Positions 5,500 to 11,001 of a stretch of 11,001 bases of DNA are shown here, piece after piece. Made by a program: the position numbers and the translations under genes. How positions within the stretch are numbered: position 1 is the first letter of the stretch; each line of letters starts with the position of its first letter. The notes beneath the pieces were generated by a model, which saw nothing but the letters and a program-made list of their open reading frames with translations, did no database searches and was not told the origin of the DNA. This DNA is from Thermoproteota archaeon. GTDB taxonomy: Archaea; Korarchaeota; Korarchaeia; Korarchaeales; Korarchaeaceae. Where the stretch lies: the NCBI GenBank assembly GCA_021158805.1, contig JAGGTZ010000168.1, positions 1-11,001 on the forward strand, given 5' to 3'.

Positions 5500-6438
5500 A
5501 TGATAAGGAAGGAGAGGTTAGTCGTAGGACACAGACCTGATGGTTCATCTATATCACTCCCAATTATAACAGTTAGAGGCGATGGAGACAAACCCAACGT
5601 CTTTATGGGACTTACGGCTCATGGAGATGAGATAACTGGCCATCAATCATTATGGTATCTTCTAGACCACTTGAACGAGATGAGAATTAAGGGGCTTCTG
5701 AAAATAGCTGCCCTGATAAATACAGAAGGGTTCAATTACTCCATTAGAGGAGTACCTCTCTCAACTATCGATATGAATAGAATATATCCTGGGGATGGGA
5801 ATGGTTCTATCTTCGAAAGAGTAGCTGCTAAAATATGGGGGATGGCCTCTAAATCCGACTTTGTCATTGATGTACATTCCGCAGGTCTCTCTATACCCTT
5901 CGTCCTGATCCATCCAGCTGAGCCCTTAATAAGGGACTTCATGGAAGAGATAGCTTACTCTAGTGGGTTGACTGTACTTTACAACTATGATCGAGATCTT
6001 TACGAAAGAATGGGACTTGAAAGATCATTGAGTGGAACGTCGGTGAGGAATGGAGTCCCAGCCCTAACGCTAGAGCTTCCAGGATTTGCCGGTATAGATC
6101 CTACAGGTGCTAAAGCAGGATTCATCGCCCTTAAAAATATGTTAATAGAGATTGGTGTGTTTGAAGGCAGCAAAGAAGCTATTGACTTCACTCCAGTTAT
6201 TAAAGAGAGGGGTCTGAAGAGGATCAGGGTCAGAAGCCGTGAGGCAGGTCTCCTTCAATATGAGAAGTGGTTAGGTAGTAAGGTGAAGGAAGGAGATATA
6301 ATTGCTAGGGTAAGAAGTCTATTTGGGGAGATTATCGAGGAAGTAGTAGCTCCTCAGGATGGCTATATATTGCAGGTAAATGGATACTATAGGACCTTCA
6401 CTGGAAGTGTTGTTGCCACATTGGCAGTCAGGTCATAG
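5500..6438 (+). CDS. Succinylglutamate desuccinylase/aspartoacylase-like zinc amidohydrolase (M14 family)
   Basis: This 312-residue cytoplasmic protein fits the AstE/ASPA branch of M14 zinc carboxypeptidase-fold enzymes, which hydrolyse N-acyl amino acids to a carboxylic acid and the free amino acid. The zinc ligands are His41 and Glu44 in TAHGDE and His126 in IDVHSAG. DMNRIYPGDGNGS (91-103) matches the substrate-carboxylate motif DxNRxxPG, and Glu192 in LTLELPG is the likely catalytic base. Residues from about 213 form a separate C-terminal domain rich in beta strand (LLQYEKWLGSKVKEGDIIAR, then VVAPQDGYILQ), resembling a biotinyl/lipoyl-like barrel seen in this family. There is only a weak ribosome site, and a TATA-like box about 26 bases upstream suggests a leaderless transcript. 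The acyl group and amino acid cannot be told, and no arginine-catabolism genes are nearby. Confidence 0.9.
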   Translation: MIRKERLVVGHRPDGSSISLPIITVRGDGDKPNVFMGLTAHGDEITGHQSLWYLLDHLNEMRIKGLLKIAALINTEGFNYSIRGVPLSTIDMNRIYPGDGNGSIFERVAAKIWGMASKSDFVIDVHSAGLSIPFVLIHPAEPLIRDFMEEIAYSSGLTVLYNYDRDLYERMGLERSLSGTSVRNGVPALTLELPGFAGIDPTGAKAGFIALKNMLIEIGVFEGSKEAIDFTPVIKERGLKRIRVRSREAGLLQYEKWLGSKVKEGDIIARVRSLFGEIIEEVVAPQDGYILQVNGYYRTFTGSVVATLAVRS

Positions 6439-6493
6439 GTGCGCATTACATTTTAGGGTGTACATCTTTTTCCTCGACGTACCTTAAGACTTA
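6439..6493 (+). other. Spacer with a T-tract and weak promoter-like element
   Basis: The spacer holds ATTTTAG (about 6450-6456), which could be a weak TATA element for the downstream gene, and a T5 run at 6467-6471 that could end the M14 transcript. No ribosome site precedes ATG 6494, so the downstream gene is either leaderless or translated from a short unstructured leader. Confidence 0.3.
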
Positions 6494-9142
6494 ATGCACA
6501 GGGCACTACCGACCTTGGCTTTACTACTGCTCCTAGTGGTACCACTACCTACAAGTTCGCTACCTGTAACTCATACGGCTAATGCAAAAAATACGAGGTT
6601 CTATCCGGGAAGAGGTGCGATGAGGGATGGAGGTCTCTTGATGTACTTTCCTAAGGAACTAGACGGGGCGGTGGTAAGGGCTCCCTTAGTCCTGAAGTAC
6701 GGAAGTAAGACCTACTCTGTGGCTATAACATCTAACGGGGTGATTTACTATCTGGATGAAGGTGGTACCCTCTATAGGCAGGTTACTGGATGTAAAGGAA
6801 GGGTAGTGAAAGCCGTACATGCGGATATGCAGAGGAGTAGTAAGATACTACTAGCGACCTGCTGGCTCCCGTCTCAGAACAAGATGTCCGCCCTCTACAT
6901 ATGGGCCAATGGTCATCTAGAATGGTCTTCTCCCTCTAAGGATAGCTATATGGGATCAGAACAACCATACCCCTTTGCTGGCGATGTAGACGGGGATGGT
7001 AACGATGAGCTCCTCTGGTATGTAGATGGACATGTCTGGTTCCTAGATAACCCCTATGAGGACCCTCAACTATTCCTGATAGGCAAAGATGTGAAGGGGT
7101 TTGGCTTGGGAGATGTAGACGGGGATGGATCGGAGGAGGTAGTGGTTACAACTAATTCCGGAACCCTGACTTGGGATCCCAGTGATGGATTCCATGACTT
7201 CTCTAGCTTCTCGTGCTCGTCAGAACCTGTCCTCTCTGACTTGGATGGGGATGGCATCGACGAGATCTCATGTCTGAAGGGAGGGAGCCTCATCTCATTT
7301 GATCCAGATAAGATACTGCTTACAGTGGGGAATGTCGCCGCCCCCCCAGCTTCAGCCGACCTGAATGGAGATGGTAAGGCCGATCTGGTCTATATGTTGA
7401 AGAACGGGGAGGTTGAAGCTAGATCCCTGAGTGGTGTGCTATGGAGATATAAGGCTGGACAGGGAGCGAATCCCCTCAATTCCCCAGCTATCGGCGACAT
7501 AGACGGAGACATGAAGCCCGAGGTAATCGTAGCGATAGGCAGCTCCGTGGAAGTTATCTCAAACACAGGCACTTTAGAATGGGATATAGATCTGAAGAGA
7601 CCATCGGCTGCTGTATCTCAGAAGGTAGGAGATACTACCTGGATAAAAGAGGTTACAATCCCACTTGTAGCAACATCTCCGCCCTCCTTAGGTGACTATG
7701 ATGGCGATGGCCTACTAGAGATCCTAGTGGGGCTTGGGGCCACAGGCTATCCTGGAAGAATGGCTGTAATAGACGACATCTCTGGCTTAGGGGAGCCCCC
7801 AATCATTGAGGTCCTGAGCCCGGAGAACTACACTACAGTGGGTGCTGAGTTTGACCTAAAATTCAGCGTCTCTGATGATACGACCTCTGTCCTTCATGTT
7901 AAGGTGTACAGGTACTTGGAAGACTGGGTCGAGGCTTGGTCGGGGGTAATGGAATCAGGGGAGGTGAGAAAGTTGCATTTGCCCTCGGCCGAGCAGGTAA
8001 TGATCGAGGCTACTGACGGCACACTAATCTCTAGGGCTATAGTTAAGCTGAGAGTCGATATAAGTGCACCTATACTGGAGATATCCCCTAGAAACGGATC
8101 TACAATAGGTCCAGGAGATGTAATCACTGTGAGAATGAGGGCTCCCTACAAAGAGTATGCATTCCTCTCGGTATTCCACAGCAACGATCCTAGAGGTTCT
8201 TGGGTGAAGATGATCGACAGAAGGAGGGTTTGGAAGACAACTAAAGTGGAGATAAATGTCACATCGCTCGTTAAAATGATAAGAGGATACCATTACTTCA
8301 AGTTCGTTCTAGAAGATGCGCTAGGAAATAAGAACGTTAAGATCATGCGATATAGAATAGAAAAGGAGAACAGCGTATACACGGCGAGCGAAGGTAACGT
8401 CTATCTCTCAATAATAGTTGGGGACGGGCCATTTTCAAAGGAAGTACCTATCTCATGGAGGATTGCGGGAGTCGATGAAGCTATTCTCTTCTATGGATTT
8501 GATGGGGATTGGACGATCTTGAAAGAGGTAACTGGGAACGGCACAATGACTTGGAACGTTTCAGAGCTCAGTGACGGTCTATATAAGCTGAAGCTCGAGG
8601 CAGAAAATCAGGGTAAAGTAGTAAGAGCCTTTGCTCAAGTCGAAGTGGATAACACCCCACCTTCCCTTGAGGTCAAGGCAGATAAATCAGTGGCCAAGGT
8701 AGGTGACCTAGTTAAGGTAGTGGTAACGACGGATGCCTCCAAAATCCTATGGGATCTCGATGGTGATGGGAAATTCGAGACATTAGGGCCTAATACCGCT
8801 AGGATCAAGATAGAAGAGGCGAGAAATCTCACAATTAACGTCATGGCGCTAGATGAGGCGAATAACTCCGCTGTAGCAAGCGTTTTAATAGCTGTAACGA
8901 ATGATACCGTACAAAATGTGTCTAGTGAGGAGAATACAAGCAGCGTAGAGGTTCAACAGGAGGAGAAAGAGAAGGGCTTTGTCATTAGAATCCCGTTAGA
9001 CTTGAGCTGGCTAAGGTTCGACATCTTACTACCAGCGATAGCTCTAATAGCGCTAGCACTTGTAGTAAGGGGTATTAAGAGAAGAAGGAAGAAGAGGGCT
9101 AAAGAAACTAGGAGGGTGGTGAATCCATGGCTCTCGCTATAG
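6494..9142 (+). CDS. Secreted, membrane-anchored FG-GAP/VCBS-like beta-propeller protein
   Basis: The 882-residue product starts with a signal peptide (hydrophobic core about residues 7-18, likely cut near 22-25) and ends with a transmembrane helix (about 842-859) and a very basic tail (RGIKRRRKKRAKETRR). Its bulk should therefore face outward, held to the membrane. Residues about 160-410 carry six DxDxDG-type motifs, at 164, 207, 249, 289, 335 and 401, spaced mostly 40-46 residues, as in FG-GAP/VCBS repeats that bind Ca2+ in propellers. Residues about 435-810 look like two to four Ig-like beta domains (ISAPILEISPRNGS and NTPPSLEVKADKS are typical joints). A seventh motif, WDLDGDGKFET (753-763), sits inside the last of these. 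There is no catalytic motif; adhesion or surface scaffolding is inferred. Asn-X-Ser/Thr sites near the C-terminal stalk suit a glycosylated surface protein. It overlaps the next gene by 16 bases. Confidence 0.88.
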   Translation: MHRALPTLALLLLLVVPLPTSSLPVTHTANAKNTRFYPGRGAMRDGGLLMYFPKELDGAVVRAPLVLKYGSKTYSVAITSNGVIYYLDEGGTLYRQVTGCKGRVVKAVHADMQRSSKILLATCWLPSQNKMSALYIWANGHLEWSSPSKDSYMGSEQPYPFAGDVDGDGNDELLWYVDGHVWFLDNPYEDPQLFLIGKDVKGFGLGDVDGDGSEEVVVTTNSGTLTWDPSDGFHDFSSFSCSSEPVLSDLDGDGIDEISCLKGGSLISFDPDKILLTVGNVAAPPASADLNGDGKADLVYMLKNGEVEARSLSGVLWRYKAGQGANPLNSPAIGDIDGDMKPEVIVAIGSSVEVISNTGTLEWDIDLKRPSAAVSQKVGDTTWIKEVTIPLVATSPPSLGDYDGDGLLEILVGLGATGYPGRMAVIDDISGLGEPPIIEVLSPENYTTVGAEFDLKFSVSDDTTSVLHVKVYRYLEDWVEAWSGVMESGEVRKLHLPSAEQVMIEATDGTLISRAIVKLRVDISAPILEISPRNGSTIGPGDVITVRMRAPYKEYAFLSVFHSNDPRGSWVKMIDRRRVWKTTKVEINVTSLVKMIRGYHYFKFVLEDALGNKNVKIMRYRIEKENSVYTASEGNVYLSIIVGDGPFSKEVPISWRIAGVDEAILFYGFDGDWTILKEVTGNGTMTWNVSELSDGLYKLKLEAENQGKVVRAFAQVEVDNTPPSLEVKADKSVAKVGDLVKVVVTTDASKILWDLDGDGKFETLGPNTARIKIEEARNLTINVMALDEANNSAVASVLIAVTNDTVQNVSSEENTSSVEVQQEEKEKGFVIRIPLDLSWLRFDILLPAIALIALALVVRGIKRRRKKRAKETRRVVNPWLSL
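6977..7720 (+). repeat. Six FG-GAP/VCBS-type calcium-binding repeats (protein level)
   Basis: Within the propeller protein, G/A/S-D-x-D/N-G-D motifs recur at residues 164, 207, 249, 289, 335 and 401. The first two share 17 identical bases (6983-6999 and 7112-7128), 129 bases apart. The first four repeats are shorter than a classical FG-GAP blade. The interval before the sixth is longer, about 66 residues. The fifth reads DIDGDM, losing the second glycine, so its loop may bind calcium poorly. Confidence 0.85.
9111..9129 (+). promoter_or_regulatory. Ribosome site of the B3/B4 gene, inside the propeller gene
   Basis: GGAGGGTGGTGA at 9111-9122 lies four bases before ATG 9127 and within the last codons of the propeller gene. 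It fixes the start of the B3/B4 protein and implies translational coupling between the two genes. Confidence 0.75.
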
Positions 9143-9795
9143 AAGTCAAGGACGATGCTGCTGGTTTAGGGATATTTGTAGCATACAACATGGTAGAGGG
9201 CGTTAAAGTAGGACCCTTAGAGGACGACTTGTACCTAAGAGAGGCAGCTGAGAGAATAAGGAGCAAATATACGCTACAAAAACTCAGGGAGGATCCTATA
9301 GTCAGGGCTTACAGGGACTTCTACTGGAGGATAGGTATAGATCCCACGAAAACTAGGCCGAGCAGTGAGGCCATGGTAAGGAGGGTATTGAGAGGGGGCT
9401 CCTTCCCGAGGATAAACAACGTGGTAGATGCGGGCAACGTGGCCAGTGCCCTAACCTTAGTGCCAATAGGTCTCTACGACTTGGATAAGGTGAGAGGACC
9501 TATGACTCTGAGGCTGGCCAGGCCGGGGGAAATTTTCCACCCAATAGGGGGAGGTGAGGAAGTATTAGAGGGTGGAGAACCGGTCTTGGCCGATGAAGAG
9601 GAGGTCCTCTTCCTCTATCCTCACAGGGATTCAAGGAAAACCATGATTACCAGTTCCACAACCAAGGTCGTCGTGCTAGGAGCGGGAGTCCCGGGAGTAG
9701 AGGTACCTAGAGTCAGAAAAGCCGTCAATCTAGCTGTAGAACTTATCGAGAGGTTCGCTGGTGGGCATGGCGGTGAGACGAAAGTATCTCCTTGA
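9127..9795 (+). CDS. Standalone B3/B4 tRNA-binding/editing-like domain protein
   Basis: The 222-residue protein matches the pattern of solo B3/4-domain proteins (the domain of the phenylalanyl-tRNA synthetase beta chain that hydrolyses Tyr-tRNA-Phe). Typical segments are FYWRIGIDPTKTRPSSEA (65-82), FPRINNVVDAGNVASA (93-108), YDLDKVRGPMTLRLARPGE (117-135) and the acidic turn VLADEEEVLF (153-162). Solo members are common in archaea and bacteria, but their substrate is not firmly known; trans-editing of mischarged tRNA is a reasonable idea, not shown here. Translation is probably coupled to the preceding surface protein gene through a 16-base overlap and the ribosome site at 9111-9122. The final 17 or so codons overlap antisense with the lplB-like gene, and the C-terminal GGHGGETKVSP tail looks like an unconstrained extension. 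Confidence 0.87.
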   Translation: MALAIEVKDDAAGLGIFVAYNMVEGVKVGPLEDDLYLREAAERIRSKYTLQKLREDPIVRAYRDFYWRIGIDPTKTRPSSEAMVRRVLRGGSFPRINNVVDAGNVASALTLVPIGLYDLDKVRGPMTLRLARPGEIFHPIGGGEEVLEGGEPVLADEEEVLFLYPHRDSRKTMITSSTTKVVVLGAGVPGVEVPRVRKAVNLAVELIERFAGGHGGETKVSP

Positions 9796-10039
9796 TCGTC
9801 CCTACGATTTCCTCCGGCGTAATCCCTAGGAGCTGAGCGCCTCTAAGGACCTTCATCACTGTATCTTCAACCTCTTCCATCATCCTTCCTTGGAGGGAGG
9901 ATTCCAATTCCTCTATCACCTTTGGAGGGAAGGCCATGAAGTCACCTGAAATGACGATTTTGGAGATCTTGTTCTCGGTGGACTCTATCTCCACCTTGAG
10001 GGTTTTACCCTCACGAGACCTAACAACTTTTCCCATCAT
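9743..10039 (-). CDS. lplB: Lipoate-protein ligase C-terminal domain subunit (LplB-like)
   Basis: In many archaea the C-terminal domain of lipoate ligase is a separate small protein that must pair with LplA for lipoate adenylation, as shown for Thermoplasma acidophilum. This 98-residue product has the domain's mark, ISGDFMAFPPKVIEELESSLQG-like (a GDF turn, then P-P, then a helix with LE..L.G), followed by a helical region ending near ILSS. I place the start at ATG 10037-10039, which overlaps the lplA TGA as ATGA and follows GGAGGTG by 12 bases. A GTG at 10052-10054 would add five residues but sits directly against its ribosome site. The last dozen residues (SSHRHAHQRTSR) lie in the antisense overlap with the B3/B4 gene and are atypical. 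Confidence 0.85.
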   Translation of the reverse strand: MMGKVVRSREGKTLKVEIESTENKISKIVISGDFMAFPPKVIEELESSLQGRMMEEVEDTVMKVLRGAQLLGITPEEIVGTIKEILSSHRHAHQRTSR

Positions 10040-10770
10040 CTTCTGAAGTTCCACCTCCTAGATCTGTACTTCTCCTCAAGGTGTTCAACATGCTTCCACT
10101 CCTCTTCGGTGAGTTCGCCCTCTTCTATGTCGCCTAGAAAGGAGAAACTTTCTATCATGGAGTTAAGCGCCTCATCAAAGCTGACCCTCCTGCCCAACTC
10201 TATAGAAAGCGTTGTGACCCTCTCATATATTGATGAGACACCCTTATCCACGAGCTTCTCCTTTGGTGCTTTGAGAACCTTCGCCAAGGTTTCTAAGTCC
10301 GTATCATACATTAAGGTACCGTGCTGAAGTAGATTCCCTCCTTCCCTAGTTTGCGCACTACCCGATATCTTCTTTCCAGCCAGGATGATGTCATTAACCG
10401 GTTGGAAATCAGCTTTCAACCCGAAGACCTCTATAGCCCTTAAAACACCTTCACAGATATACCTAATGCTATCTTGAATGTTCCTTGGAAATAGATCAAG
10501 GGGACCGGTCACCGAGTAAGTGATCTCACCATTCTCATCATGGTAAACGGAGCCTCCTCCGGTAACCCTTCTGATGACATCTACTCCAAGCCTGCTAGTT
10601 TCATCCAGATTGACGGAATCGCCTACTTTCTGAAAATAGCCTATAGTTACCGCACTTGGCCTAAACCTGTAAAGCCTCAGAGTGGGTATTCCAGATATTA
10701 AAAGTGCCTCATCTACCGCCATATTGAAGGCCGCATCCCCTTCAAGCCTGAGGAACCTCCACTTAACCAA
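10036..10770 (-). CDS. lplA: Lipoate-protein ligase A, catalytic domain
   Basis: LplA activates free lipoate with ATP and transfers it to the lysine of lipoyl domains (glycine cleavage H protein, 2-oxoacid dehydrogenase E2). The 244-residue chain has the full catalytic fold: NMAVDEALL near 16-24, the RRVTGGGSVYHDENGEITYS lipoate/adenylate loop (67-86), NDIILAGKKISGSAQ with the essential lysine at 134, and QHGTLMYD (149-156). It lacks the C-terminal domain, which the next gene encodes, coupled by ATGA. The start is TTG at 10768-10770 with AAGGGG six bases upstream; an AT-rich element (complement of 10790-10797, CCTTAATT) could be a promoter. The SIRYICEGVLRA segment and length match archaeal LplA. 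BirA/LipB relatives share the fold, but the RRxTGGGxVxHD and KISGSA motifs favour lipoate ligase. Confidence 0.93.
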   Translation of the reverse strand: MVKWRFLRLEGDAAFNMAVDEALLISGIPTLRLYRFRPSAVTIGYFQKVGDSVNLDETSRLGVDVIRRVTGGGSVYHDENGEITYSVTGPLDLFPRNIQDSIRYICEGVLRAIEVFGLKADFQPVNDIILAGKKISGSAQTREGGNLLQHGTLMYDTDLETLAKVLKAPKEKLVDKGVSSIYERVTTLSIELGRRVSFDEALNSMIESFSFLGDIEEGELTEEEWKHVEHLEEKYRSRRWNFRR

Positions 10771-10846
10771 GGAAATCCCCTTCCCACCTCAATTAAGGTA
10801 AAGGAAAAACTCTATTACCAGCGTCTTGGTGCGATATGAGTGCTAG

Positions 10847-11001
10847 CTATTTCCGCAGAAGATGCCATCCCAGATATCTGAGCCTATTTATTTCCCCTCT
10901 AAGGAAGCGGTTGAAGAGTTCGCCCTGCGTTAGACCATCTAATGAGCCTAGGTCTCGCTCCGTGACTAGCTCTTCGTACGTCGGTGAGGAGGCCAAGAGA
11001 C
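10847..11001 (-). CDS. 3' end of an unidentified protein (partial, runs in from the right)
   Basis: Reading leftward from the edge, one frame stays open for 50 codons to TAG at 10847-10849. The peptide (PTYEELVTERDLG...LTQGELFNRFLRGEINRLRYLGWHLLRK) is mixed-charge and helical and reads like a real protein end. The opposite strand is also open from ATG 10837 to the edge but gives a Ser/Arg-rich peptide typical of antisense frames. The family is not recognised. It lies 76 bases upstream of lplA on the same strand and could share its transcript. Confidence 0.55.
   Translation of the reverse strand, partial: LLASSPTYEELVTERDLGSLDGLTQGELFNRFLRGEINRLRYLGWHLLRK

Noticed and set aside
10837..11001. 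Rightward open frame running off the right edge
   Set aside because: The Ser/Arg-rich composition looks antisense; the leftward frame over the same bases has normal protein composition.
1..11001. CRISPR array, tRNA/rRNA genes, insertion sequences, toxin-antitoxin or defence cluster
   Set aside because: Scanning by eye found no spaced direct repeats, tRNA arm signatures, transposase motifs or nuclease/defence domains. The C-terminal fragment at the left edge could be HEPN-like but is too short to support a toxin-antitoxin call.

Overview
The window looks like a chromosomal stretch from a thermophilic archaeon, most plausibly of the TACK group (Korarchaeota or Crenarchaeota-like); this is inferred, not proven. 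The signs are a lipoate ligase split into two genes, an archaeal-type dihydroxy-acid dehydratase with a VPGHIH segment, arginine codons that are mostly AGG/AGA, frequent ATA isoleucine codons, GTG and TTG starts, GGTGA/GGAGG ribosome sites very close to start codons, and A/T-rich TATA-like boxes about 25-35 bases before several genes. No tRNA, rRNA, CRISPR array, transposase or phage gene was seen.

Left part (1-2604). The 3' end of an unidentified rightward gene is followed by two leftward genes: an Nramp-family membrane transporter (856-2343) and a DJ-1/PfpI protein (171-761). The PfpI gene carries a perfect 36-base in-frame tandem duplication near its 3' end. An AT-rich stretch of about 260 bases separates the transporter from the next block.

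Middle part (2605-5403). Two overlapping rightward cupin genes look broken. The first has only the C-terminal half of a cupin and has lost hallmark residues. The second is complete except for an in-frame TAA in the middle. A small four-helix membrane protein follows, and its 3' end overlaps the convergent ilvD gene (dihydroxy-acid dehydratase) by 20 bases.

Right part (5500-11001). Divergent from ilvD is a rightward run of three genes: an M14-family succinylglutamate desuccinylase/aspartoacylase-like amidohydrolase, a large secreted membrane-anchored beta-propeller protein with DxDxDG calcium-type motifs, and a standalone B3/B4 (PheRS-beta editing-like) domain protein that overlaps the propeller gene by 16 bases. 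Facing them is a leftward lplA-lplB pair, coupled through an ATGA stop/start overlap, whose 3' end overlaps the B3/B4 gene by 53 bases. The 3' end of another leftward gene enters at the right edge.

The genes do not form one obvious pathway. The clear functions are branched-chain amino acid synthesis (ilvD), lipoate salvage (lplA/lplB), metal or solute transport, and amide hydrolysis. I found no convincing new multi-gene system. The most interesting items are the cupin relics with a single in-frame stop, the fresh duplication in the PfpI gene, the non-canonical Nramp-like transporter and the long antisense 3' overlaps.
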